Origin: JBDTSW01 sp963807385
GTDB taxonomy: Bacteria > Actinomycetota > Thermoleophilia > Solirubrobacterales > 70-9
Length of the DNA: 64,000 nt
Reading direction: 5' to 3'
NCBI GenBank assembly: GCA_963807385.1
Contig: CAWEBQ010000005.1
Coordinates: 82,900 to 146,899 of the forward strand
The notes below the pieces were generated by a model. That model did not search any database. It worked only from the letters and a program-made list of their open reading frames with translations, and was not told the origin of the DNA. Below, piece after piece: positions 28,833 through 37,135 of this stretch (position 1 is the first letter of the stretch; each line of letters starts with the position of its first letter). The position numbers and the translations under genes were made by a program.

Positions 28833-28962
28833 GCGCCGGCCGACCGCACCGAATATAGGGCGAGCAAGCAGGGGAGCGCCGGTGGCCGGAGAATCGGCCC
28901 CTTCGGGGCCGCCAGCCAGCCTCCGGGTGCCACCGAGGCCGCTTGCTATTTTCGCCGCCCTG

Positions 28963-31318
28963 ATGCGACTGATCATCACCGAGAAGAACAACTCCGCCAA
29001 GAAGATCTCCGAGATCCTCTCCGGCGGCTCCGCCAAGGACGGAGCGTCATACAGGACGCCCTACTACGAGTGGAGCGATGCCGAGGGCGATCACGTCGCC
29101 ATCGGCCTCAAGGGCCACGTGGTGAGCCCGGCGTTCCCGGACGGCTTCTCCAACTGGCAGGAGACGGACCTGCATGAGCTGATCGACGCCAAGCTGACCA
29201 AGGAGGCGACCGACAAGAACGTCGTCAAGGCGGTTCGCAAGGTGGCCAAGGAGGCCGACTCGGTCGTGATCGCGACCGACTACGACCGCGAGGGCGAGCT
29301 GATCGGCCTCGAGGCACTCGAGCAGGCGGTCGACTCGAATCCCAAGGTTGCGGGCGATCCCAAGGGCGAAGACGGCGGCCACCGTGCTGGCGACGGAGCC
29401 ACGGGTCCTGCGCGCTCGCTACTCGGCGCTGACGAAGGATGAGATCGAGCGCGCCTTCTCCGATCTGGACGACCTCTCCTACGACCTCGCCTACGCCGGT
29501 GCCGCCCGGCAGGACATCGATTTGATCTGGGGCGCCACCCTCACCCGGGCCGTCTCGCTGGCGACCCGCCGGTTCGGCTCCAACTTCCTCTCCGTGGGGA
29601 GGGTGCAGAGCCCGACCCTCGCCCTGATCGTCGAGCGCGAGCTCGAGCGCCGCGCTCACGTTGCCAAGCCCTTCTGGGAGGTCTTCGCGAACTTCGCCCA
29701 CCCCGACGGAGCATTCGAGGCCCATCACGCCACCGACAAGTTCTGGGAGAAGGCCGAGGCCGACGCGGCCATCGCGGGCACGAGCAGTCCAGCGGTCGTG
29801 ACCAAGGTGGCATCCCGCAAGAACACGCGCAAGCCGCCCACGCCGCTCAACACCACCGCCTTTACCACCGACGCCTCGAGCCGCTTGGGCATCACCCCGG
29901 CCGCGGCGATGCGGATCGCCGAGGACCTCTACATGGACGGGTTCATCTCCTACCCGCGCACCGACAACACCGTCTACCCGCCGTCGCTCAACACCCGCGA
30001 GCTCGTCGCCTCGCTCGTGCGCATCTCCGACTTCAACGCTGCGGCGCCACTCCTCGAGCAGGGGACGCTCACCGCCACCCGGGGCAAGAAGGAGACCACC
30101 GACCACCCGCCGATATACCCGACGCAGGCGATCTACCCGAACGCGCTCGAGGGGCCGAAGCGCCGTGTCTACGAGCTGGTCGTCCGCCGCTTCCTCGCCA
30201 CCTTCTCGGAGCCGATGATCACCGAGTCCACACGCGCCGACATCAAGGCCGGCTCCGAGGACTACTTCGTCCGGGGCTCGGTCGTGGTGGACCCCGGCTT
30301 CGCCCGCATCTACACCTACGCGCGCAGCTCCGACGACGAGATCCCGAAGCTCACCGAGGGCCAGGAGCTGGCGCTCGACGGCGAGCCCTGGATCGTCGAC
30401 AAGGAGACCCAGCCGCCCTCGCGGATCAGCCAGGGCAAGCTGATCGAGCTGATGGAGGAGCGCGGCCTCGGCACCAAGGCGACGCGGGCCGACATCATCC
30501 AGAAGCTCTACGACCGCGGCTACGTGTTCTCGAACCCGCCCGAGCCGTCGGAGACCGGGATCGCCATGTACAAGGCGTTCCACGAGTACGTCCCGAAGAT
30601 GGCCACGCCGGAGATGACGGCCGAGCTGGAGTCCGACATGGACGAGATCGCCGCGGGGAAGATCTCCAAGGACAAGGTGCTCGAGATCAGCCGCGAGATG
30701 CTGCACTCGACGACGGCCGCCCTGCAGGACCGAAGCGAGGACCTCGCCAAGGAGATCTGGGCGGGCATGGACGAGGACAAGTTCCTCGGCCCGTGCAGGG
30801 TCTGCGCGGATGCGGGCCGCAAGCGCGAGGACGGCAGCCCGAACCGGCTGCGGATCATTCAGCTCAAGGGCGGCAAGCGGATGTACGGCTGCGAGGGCTG
30901 GATCCGGCCCCCCGAGGGGTCCGACCCGAAGAACCCGCCCCCGAACCCCGACTCCTGCCCCGTCAGCGGCCCGCTGCCGGGCCGCGGCTACGAGCTGTGG
31001 CGCCTCGAGGAGCGCTGCTCGGTCTGCGAGGAGCGCCCGCGCCTGACCGTCAAGGGGTTCCGCGGGCGGCCCTGGAAGCTGTGCCTGAACGACGACTGCC
31101 CGACGATGGTCGAGATGCGCGAGAAGCGCGCGGAGCGCGAGGCGGCCAAGAAGGCGCGCGAGGACGCCAAGGCCGGCGACGAGAAGCCCGCGGCAGACGG
31201 CGACGGCGACGCCAAGAAGGCCCCCGCGAAGCGCGCGGGCGCCAAGGGCGGTCGCCGCCGGAAGCCCTCCCCGCAGACCGCGCGCACCAAGAAGGCCGGC
31301 ACCCGCCGCCCCAAGTAG
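28963..31318 (+). CDS. topA: Archaeal-like type IA DNA topoisomerase I, interrupted by one +1 frameshift
   Basis: Relaxes negative supercoils. The Toprim domain starts MRLIITEKNNSAKKISEIL, resembling archaeal TopA rather than the usual bacterial start, and has DYDREGE. The active-site tyrosine is in FISYPRTDNT. The C-terminus has cysteine pairs (CRVC, CSVC) of zinc ribbons and a 60-residue Lys/Ala/Arg tail. The frame breaks near 29345-29348: SNPK in one frame continues as LRAIPRAK in the next, i.e. one extra base. All motifs on both sides are intact, so a sequencing indel is likely. A TATTTT -10 lies 10 nt before the ATG. Confidence 0.9.
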
Positions 31319-31341
31319 CGCCCCCGTCGCGACTTCTCCGG

Positions 31342-31377
31342 GTTGTGCTGCCATGAGCGGTACAACCCCGCAAAGTC
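31342..31377. repeat. 36-bp direct repeat, copy 1 (downstream of AbiEi-DUF559 gene)
   Basis: Identical over 36 bases to 32266-32301, in the same orientation. It lies between the topA stop and the AbiEi-DUF559 stop, and the stop codon of that gene overlaps its edge. The core holds GCGGTACAACCCCGC, a small hairpin. Confidence 0.95.
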
Positions 31378-32278
31378 AGCGTCGGCCGTCCAGGGTCCGG
31401 ATCAGGCGCTCGGTCGCCTGCGCGCTCCCAGGGCCGAGGTCATCCCAGGTCCACGAGAGGACGGTGAAGCCGCGGGCGACGAGGTCCGCGGTGCGCCGGC
31501 GGTCCTCGACGAACCGCTTCGGAGTGGCGTGATAGCGGTAGCCGTCGACCTCGACGACGACTCGCTCGGCCCGGAACAGGAAGTCGACGCGCCAGGGGCC
31601 GATCCCGATGTTGGTCTCGGGCTCGAGGCCATGACCGCGCATCAGCCCGAGCGCCCTTCGCTCTGCCTCCGAACGCGTGACTCGCGGTCCCTCCTCTGCT
31701 GCGAGGAGCCGGCTCAGCGCGGCTGCGCCGCGTCGCTGCGGGTGGCGCCGTAGGGTCGCCCCCAGCTCGGCCTCCCTCACCAGCCGAAGAACCCTCGCCT
31801 CGTTGAGGGCCCCCGCGAGCCGGCTTCTGCTCAGCGCGCCGGCAAGGTCGAGGAGGGTCAACGAGGGTGAGGTGAGCGGCAGATTCATTTTCCGCCGCCG
31901 CTCGCTCGGATGCAGGGCCGTGACAGAGAAGGTTTGAACACCGCGTAGCGGCCCGTGCTTGCGACGCTCCGTCGTCACATGGACCGGGCCGCCGGGAACC
32001 GGCAGGCCCCAGATCCGCCCGGCGGTCGCGTGGCTGAGAAGCGCATCCGGGCCACAGGCCAGCACGGCCGCCCACTCCATGCTCAGGGGCCGCCCGCGCG
32101 CGGCGGCGGCGATATAGACGCCGCGATGGATCGGGACCAGGACGCCCCACTCGATCCGCGTCTGGACCTGACTCCGGGAGAGACCGACCTCCAGGAGTTG
32201 CCTCCGCGACACCGCGCCGGCCTGCCGCGCGGCGATCCTCGCGATCAACGCGTCGACATGTTCGCGTTGTGCTGCCAT
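31376..32278 (-). CDS. AbiEi-type antitoxin domain fused to DUF559 nuclease-like domain
   Basis: 300 residues. The N-terminal winged helix (GAVSRRQLLEVGLSRSQVQ, HRGVYIAA, LSHATAGRIWGLP) matches the AbiEi family. The C-terminal DUF559 domain is Vsr/PD-(D/E)XK-like: SEAERRAL, VDFLFRAERVVVEVDGYRYH, FVEDRRRTADLVARGF. No AbiEii toxin is next to it. ATG 32278 lies inside one copy of a 36-bp direct repeat and the TGA stop overlaps the edge of the other, so the gene is packaged as a cassette between topA and tmk. It may act as a defence or self-mobility gene; this is inference. Confidence 0.85.
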   Translation of the reverse strand: MAAQREHVDALIARIAARQAGAVSRRQLLEVGLSRSQVQTRIEWGVLVPIHRGVYIAAAARGRPLSMEWAAVLACGPDALLSHATAGRIWGLPVPGGPVHVTTERRKHGPLRGVQTFSVTALHPSERRRKMNLPLTSPSLTLLDLAGALSRSRLAGALNEARVLRLVREAELGATLRRHPQRRGAAALSRLLAAEEGPRVTRSEAERRALGLMRGHGLEPETNIGIGPWRVDFLFRAERVVVEVDGYRYHATPKRFVEDRRRTADLVARGFTVLSWTWDDLGPGSAQATERLIRTLDGRR

Positions 32279-32301
32279 GAGCGGTACAACCCCGCAAAGT
32301 C
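32266..32301. repeat. 36-bp direct repeat, copy 2 (covers the AbiEi-DUF559 start)
   Basis: Perfect copy of 31342-31377, 924 bp away. On the minus strand it contains the ATG of the AbiEi-DUF559 gene at 32278. The repeat pair therefore delimits the gene almost exactly. Confidence 0.95.
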
Positions 32302-32323
32302 GGGGCGTGACCCCGGGCCTCGC

Positions 32324-32329
32324 TAGGTT
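32324..32329 (+). promoter_or_regulatory. -10 element TAGGTT, 7 nt before tmk ATG
   Basis: TAGGTT, seven bases, ATG 32337. Likely leaderless promoter for tmk-holB. Confidence 0.55.
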
Positions 32330-32336
32330 GGGGCGC

Positions 32337-32963
32337 ATGTTCATCACGCTCGAGGGGATCGACCGCTCAGGCAAGAGCACCCAGGCCGCGTTGCTCGCCG
32401 AGTCGCTCGGCGAGGCGTCGCTCCTGCTGCGCGAGCCGGGGGGGACCGAGATGGGCGAGCGGGCGCGGAGGATGCTGAAGGACCCCGACCTCGAGCTCGA
32501 CCCCGTGGCGGAGCTGCTCCTCTTCTGCGCTGCCCGAGCCGAGCTCTGCGCGCGGGTGATCGGGCCGGCGCTCGCCTCCGGATCAGACGTCGTCTGCGAC
32601 CGGTTCGTCGACTCGACGGCCGCCTACCAGGGCGCCGGGCGGGGGCTCGGGATCGAGCTCGTAGAGGGGCTGAACGCGATCGCGGTGGGGGAGTGCGTGC
32701 CCGACCTCACGGTGCTGCTGCGGGTGGATCCCGGCGAGGCCGAGCGCCGGGGCCAGCTGAGGCTCGAGGGTGGGGGTGAGGACGGGGCGGACCGCTTCGA
32801 GGCCGAGGGAATCGATCTTCAGCAGCGCGTTGCCGAGGCCTACGAGGAGCTTGCCTCGCGACACCGCGACCGGATCGTGGTGGTCGATGCCGAGGGCGAG
32901 CCGCCCGAGGTCCACGGGCGCATCATGGAAGCGGTCAGCGGGCGCCTGGGCCGGGTCGCATGA
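32337..32963 (+). CDS. tmk: Thymidylate kinase
   Basis: Phosphorylates dTMP to dTDP. 208 residues with P-loop GIDRSGKST (about 7-15), the DR(F) motif CDRFVDSTAAYQGAGRG and a lid region GDGADRFE (in a short, acidic lid). The ATG is 36 nt past the repeat copy and has only a -10 in front of it. An upstream in-frame ATG (32277) lies in the repeat and would add a non-conserved extension, so it was not chosen. Overlaps holB by ATGA. Confidence 0.96.
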   Translation: MFITLEGIDRSGKSTQAALLAESLGEASLLLREPGGTEMGERARRMLKDPDLELDPVAELLLFCAARAELCARVIGPALASGSDVVCDRFVDSTAAYQGAGRGLGIELVEGLNAIAVGECVPDLTVLLRVDPGEAERRGQLRLEGGGEDGADRFEAEGIDLQQRVAEAYEELASRHRDRIVVVDAEGEPPEVHGRIMEAVSGRLGRVA

Positions 32964-34114
32964 GCCGCGTCACCGCCGCCATTCCGGATGCGCTCGCCGC
33001 GGCCACCGCCAACCAGCCGGCGGCGCGCCTGGCGCTGGCATCCGCGCTGGACGCGCCGACGCACGCGTTTGTCCTGACAGGCCCCCCCGGGACGGGCAAG
33101 CGTGCCGCAGCCCGCGCCTTCTCCGCCGAGCTTTTGGCGGAGGGCTCCCCGGATCCGGCGGAGGCCCGGCGACGAGCACTGGCCGATCCCTCGCCGCATC
33201 CCGACCTCGTGTGGCTCGAGCCGCCGGGTGCGCAGCATCTGGTCGAGACGGTCCGGGAGCGCATCATCGCCGCCGCCGCCTACCGCCCGTTCGAGGGCGA
33301 CCGCCGGGTGTTCGTGATCGCCGACGCGGAGGCGATGGCAGAGGAGAGCCAGAACGCGCTGCTCAAGACGCTCGAGGAGCCCGCGCCCTTCGCCCACCTG
33401 ATCCTGATCACCGCCGAGCCCGAGGCGCTTCTGGAGACCGTCCGCTCGCGTTGTCGCCCGGTTCGCTTCGCGCCGCTCGCCCCGGCGGTCGCGGCGGAGC
33501 TCCTCGCCGAGCGTGCGCCCGAGGCCTCCGCCGGTGAGCGGGCCGCCGCCGCACGCCTCGCGGGAGGGGACATCGCGAGAGCCGCCCGGCTCTGCTCCCC
33601 GTTCGGCCGTGAGCTCCGCGATGTGGTCGCGGCGAGCGCCCGGGCCGCCCGCGGAGCCGAGCTTGCCGATCGGCCGTGGGAGCGGCTGCTCGACGTCGCC
33701 GAGGAGGGCGGCAGCGAGGCGGGCGCCGCATCGCTCGACGCCGCGCGGGCGCTCGCCGAGGAAGCGGGCGAGTCCGAGGGACCCGCCGCGCGCCGGCGCG
33801 AGCGCGAGGCGGACGAGGCCGCCCGGCGTGCCACGCGCCGGGCTCGCACAGACACGCTCGACCTCGGCCTCGGCCTGCTCGCCGCGTGGCTGCGCGATCT
33901 GGCCGCGGTCGCCGACGGCGCTCCCGACCTGGTCCTGAACGCCGACCGGGGCGAGGCGCTCGCCGACGACGCCGAGGGGCTGGATGGCCGCCGCGCGCGC
34001 CGGGGAGCGGAGCTCGTGATGGCCACCCGGCGGCGCCTGACGGTGAACGTCAACGAGGAGCTGGCCCTGGAGGCCCTGTTGTATCGGCTCGAGGCGCTGC
34101 TGGCAACGGGTTAG
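32960..34114 (+). CDS. holB: DNA polymerase III delta-prime subunit (HolB-like clamp loader)
   Basis: 384 residues. AAA+ fold with GPPGTGKRAAA (Walker A), the sensor region DAEAMAEESQNALLKTLEEP and RSRCRPVRF. The zinc-binding cysteines of many HolB and DnaX proteins are absent. The C-terminal helical domain is very Ala/Arg-rich. Coupling to tmk is the usual bacterial arrangement and supports the call. Confidence 0.93.
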   Translation: MSRVTAAIPDALAAATANQPAARLALASALDAPTHAFVLTGPPGTGKRAAARAFSAELLAEGSPDPAEARRRALADPSPHPDLVWLEPPGAQHLVETVRERIIAAAAYRPFEGDRRVFVIADAEAMAEESQNALLKTLEEPAPFAHLILITAEPEALLETVRSRCRPVRFAPLAPAVAAELLAERAPEASAGERAAAARLAGGDIARAARLCSPFGRELRDVVAASARAARGAELADRPWERLLDVAEEGGSEAGAASLDAARALAEEAGESEGPAARRREREADEAARRATRRARTDTLDLGLGLLAAWLRDLAAVADGAPDLVLNADRGEALADDAEGLDGRRARRGAELVMATRRRLTVNVNEELALEALLYRLEALLATG

Positions 34115-34135
34115 CCGGCTGCGAGAATCCCTCCC

Positions 34136-35872
34136 ATGGCGATCGGGCAGTCCCAGTCCCGTCCTCGCCGGCCCGTTGGCGTTCGCCTTTACTTGGCGCT
34201 CGCGTTCGGCGCAGTCGCGCTGATCACGGCCGGCCTTTCCGTGCTGCTGGTCAGCGACGCCAGCGAGGACGCCGCCTCCGAGCGCGCGGAGGTGATCACG
34301 GTGGGGCGGAGCGTCCGCCTCGCCGACCGGATCGGCGATCGTCCCCCGCAGGCGGCGGTAACGCTTCTCGGAGACATCACGGATCCCGGCTACGCCGCTT
34401 GGGTTCTCGACCGAAGCGGCGAGCTCCTCACACCGGATATCGCCCGCGGCATCTCGCTCAGCGAGGTGCCCGGTTCCAAGCGGGCGGTCCGCCTGGCACA
34501 GCGCGGGTCCAGGACCGTGGAGGCCCTGCCGGGCGACGTGACCCTGGTGGCCACGCCGGTCTTCCGGGAGGGAAGGCCGGCCGGGGCCGTTCTCGCGCGT
34601 GCGGAACGCCCCGAGGAGCTGCAGGCCGCCGTCGATCAGATCCGTGGCGACCGCATCACCGCCGCCCTCGTCGCCCTCGGGATCGCCGCCCTGATCGGGG
34701 TCGCTATCGCGAGCGCGATCACCTCGCGCGTCAAGCGGCTGGCCCACAGCGCGGAGCTGATGACGGAGGGCCGACTGGACGAGCCCCTCGAGGGGACGGG
34801 CGGACGGGACGAGATCACCGCGCTTGGCACCGCGCTCGAGACGATGCGGAGGGCACTGCGCGAGACTTTCGGCGCCCTCTCCTCGGAACGCGACAGGCTG
34901 TCCGCGATCTTCGATGCCCTCGACCACGCCGTGATCGTGGTCGGCCCAGACGGCGAGGCTCGGTTCGCCAACGCGGCGGCCGAGGCGATGATCTCGGCGA
35001 ACGGCCGCGTCAGCGATGCGCTGCTCCCGTGGCTCCGGCGCGCCGATGAGCGCGGCGCGGTTGAGAACGACGCTCTGCGGGTTGGCGACCGCGTCTACGC
35101 CGTCGGGGTCCGCAAGCTGCCGGCTGAGGGCGCGGTGCTGGCCGTCGTCCGTGACCGGACCGAGGAGCTGCGGCGCGAGCTCGCCGAGCGCGAGTTCGTC
35201 TCCAACGCCGCGCACGAGCTGCGCAACCCGATCGCCGGCATCTCGGGCGCGATCGAGGTTCTCCGCGGCGGCGCCAAGGACGACCCGGAGGCACGCGAGC
35301 ACTTCCTGAACCGACTGGCCAAGGACACCGACCGGGTGAGCCGCCTAACCGAGTCGCTGCTCACGCTCGCGAGGATGGAGGCCGTCAGCGAGGGCGCGAG
35401 CGGCGCGCTCGACGTCGGGATAGCGATGGAGGAGGCGGCGCAGGCCGTGAGCCCGGCCGACGGCATCGAGCTGGTGGTGGACCCGGAGCCGGATCTGGTC
35501 GCCCGGGGGGATTCGGTGCTCCTGCGCCAGGTGCTGATCGGCCTGCTCACAAACGCGTTCAAGAACACTCAAGCGCCCGGCGCCGTTACCCTTCGCGCCC
35601 GCCGGGGCGAGCCCGGCGAGGAGGAGATCCAGATCGAGGTCACAGACACCGGAACCGGTATTGAGCCAGACGAGGTTGGTCGCGTCTTCGAGCGCTTCTA
35701 CCGTGGCTCGGGCGCCCTGGAGAAGGAGGGGTTCGGCCTCGGCCTGTCGATCGCCAAGCGAATGGTCGACGTGATGGGCGGCGAGATCGGGGTGCGCTCG
35801 GAGGTCGGCGTGGGCAGCACGTTCTGGGTCCGCCTCGCGGCCGCGAGCCCGGCTCCGACCCCGGTGGCGTGA
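34136..35872 (+). CDS. Sensor histidine kinase with HAMP and PAS-like domain
   Basis: 578 residues: transmembrane helix 1 (about 18-40), an extracellular sensor loop, helix 2 (about 178-200), HAMP (about 200-250), a PAS-like segment (about 260-340, FDALDHAVIVVGPDGEARF), HisKA with the phospho-acceptor His360 in SNAAHELRNPIAG, and HATPase with NAFKNTQAP, DTGTGIEP and GFGLGLSIAK. The cognate regulator gene starts one base after the stop. Confidence 0.93.
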   Translation: MAIGQSQSRPRRPVGVRLYLALAFGAVALITAGLSVLLVSDASEDAASERAEVITVGRSVRLADRIGDRPPQAAVTLLGDITDPGYAAWVLDRSGELLTPDIARGISLSEVPGSKRAVRLAQRGSRTVEALPGDVTLVATPVFREGRPAGAVLARAERPEELQAAVDQIRGDRITAALVALGIAALIGVAIASAITSRVKRLAHSAELMTEGRLDEPLEGTGGRDEITALGTALETMRRALRETFGALSSERDRLSAIFDALDHAVIVVGPDGEARFANAAAEAMISANGRVSDALLPWLRRADERGAVENDALRVGDRVYAVGVRKLPAEGAVLAVVRDRTEELRRELAEREFVSNAAHELRNPIAGISGAIEVLRGGAKDDPEAREHFLNRLAKDTDRVSRLTESLLTLARMEAVSEGASGALDVGIAMEEAAQAVSPADGIELVVDPEPDLVARGDSVLLRQVLIGLLTNAFKNTQAPGAVTLRARRGEPGEEEIQIEVTDTGTGIEPDEVGRVFERFYRGSGALEKEGFGLGLSIAKRMVDVMGGEIGVRSEVGVGSTFWVRLAAASPAPTPVA

Positions 35873-35873
35873 G

Positions 35874-36578
35874 ATGAGCAGTGGGTCGATACTCGTTGCC
35901 GACGACGAGCCCTCGGTCCGGGACGCGGTCGGCTACGCGCTCGAGCAGGAGGGCTTCGAGGTCACCCTCGCCGTTGACGGCGACGACGCCGACTCCAAGG
36001 TCGCCGAGGGCGAGATCGACTTCGACCTGCTGATCCTGGACATCATGATGCCCGGCCGCAGCGGCCTCGACATCTGTCGCGACGTCCGGGCGCGGAGCCC
36101 CGTGCCGATCATCCTGCTGACGGCTAAGGACGCCGAGGTCGACAAGGTCGTCGGGCTCGAGGTCGGGGCCGACGACTACATGACCAAGCCGTTCTCGGTT
36201 CGAGAGCTGCTCGGCCGCGTCCGCGCCCAGCTGCGCCGCCGCGAGCTCGACCGCCACTCCACCGAGCCGGGGGGCAAGACGATCGAGGCCGGTCCGGTTC
36301 GCATCGACCTCGCCCGCCACCTCGTGTCCGTGGGTGGCGAGCCGGTCAACCTGACGCGCTCGGAGTTCCAGGTCCTTCGCCTGCTCGCGGAGAGCCCGGG
36401 ACAGGTCTTCAGCCGGCTCCAGATCATGGAGGAGCTGTGGCAGTCCGAGTTCCAGGGCGACGTCCGGGCCTGTGACGTCCACATCTCGAACCTGCGCCAG
36501 AAGGTCGAGCGCGACGCGCAGGAGCCGGAGCTGGTGCTCACCGTGCGGGGCATCGGCTACCGCCTGGCCGAGGGCTAG
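35874..36578 (+). CDS. OmpR/PhoB-family response regulator
   Basis: 234 residues. The receiver has acidic pocket DDE (10-12), phospho-acceptor Asp56 in LILDIMMPG, and Lys in DDYMTKPFS. The C-terminal winged helix shows LTRSEFQVLRLLAESPGQVFSR and RACDVHISNLRQKVE with the closing VRGIGYRL. Located directly after its kinase, so the two form a two-component system; the signal and targets are unknown. Confidence 0.95.
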   Translation: MSSGSILVADDEPSVRDAVGYALEQEGFEVTLAVDGDDADSKVAEGEIDFDLLILDIMMPGRSGLDICRDVRARSPVPIILLTAKDAEVDKVVGLEVGADDYMTKPFSVRELLGRVRAQLRRRELDRHSTEPGGKTIEAGPVRIDLARHLVSVGGEPVNLTRSEFQVLRLLAESPGQVFSRLQIMEELWQSEFQGDVRACDVHISNLRQKVERDAQEPELVLTVRGIGYRLAEG

Positions 36579-36602
36579 GCACGCGACTACACTGACGCGC
36601 GC

Positions 36603-36675
36603 GCCGACGTAGCTCAGCTGGTAGAGCACTTCACTCGTAATGAAGGGGTCGCCGGTTCAAATCCGGCCGTCGGCT
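36603..36675 (+). tRNA. tRNA-Thr (anticodon CGT)
   Basis: Cloverleaf intact: acceptor GCCGACG/CGTCGGC, D-arm GCTC/GAGC, anticodon stem CTTCA/TGAAG with loop CTCGTAA, T-arm GCCGG TTCAAAT CCGGC. CCA is not encoded. Located just after the two-component system. Confidence 0.97.
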
Positions 36676-36733
36676 TCGGATTGACGCGGCGGGGGCGTTG
36701 TGTCTAGGGTGCGGCGCGTATGGAGGTGAGCTG

Positions 36734-37135
36734 ATGGCGCAGGACAACGTTGACGTCGTTCAGGCGGCCTGGGATGCGTGGGCGTCGGGCGATCTCGACG
36801 CCGCGACCGCCATCGTTGCGCCGGAGGGCGAGATCAACGCGCCGTCGGTCTTGCCGTGGGGCGGCACGTTCCTCGGGCCCGAGGGGTTCCGCGACTTCCT
36901 CACCGGCCTGCTCGGGCACTTCAAGGACTTCAAGGCGACGCCCGAGAAGGTGCTGGGCGCGGATGACGACCATGTGATCGTCACCGCGAGCGTGCGCGGT
37001 CGGACGCGGGCGGGCGGCACGGTTGAGGAGAAGGTCGTCTGGGTCTACAAGCTGCGCGGGGGGCAGGTCGTGAGCGCCGAGAGCTTCCTCGACACGGCGG
37101 CGATGCTGAAGGCGCTCGACCCGTCGGGGTCCTGA
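36734..37135 (+). CDS. SnoaL/NTF2-like protein
   Basis: 133 residues, a single cone-shaped alpha+beta barrel: VDVVQAAWDAWASGDLDAAT, LPWGGTFLGPEGFRDFLTGL, and VWVYKLRGGQVVSAESFLD. Such proteins are isomerases, hydrolases or ligand-binding proteins; the substrate is unknown. ATG 36734 has GGAGGT seven bases upstream. The stop is overlapped by the CTG start of the glycosyltransferase. Confidence 0.86.
   Translation: MAQDNVDVVQAAWDAWASGDLDAATAIVAPEGEINAPSVLPWGGTFLGPEGFRDFLTGLLGHFKDFKATPEKVLGADDDHVIVTASVRGRTRAGGTVEEKVVWVYKLRGGQVVSAESFLDTAAMLKALDPSGS

Noticed and set aside
29225..31354. 709-codon minus-strand open frame opposite topA
   Set aside because: Antisense shadow of a high-GC gene; topoisomerase motifs on the plus strand are unambiguous.
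31376..32278. Complete type IV AbiE toxin-antitoxin pair
   Set aside because: No AbiEii toxin gene lies on either side; neighbours are topA and tmk.
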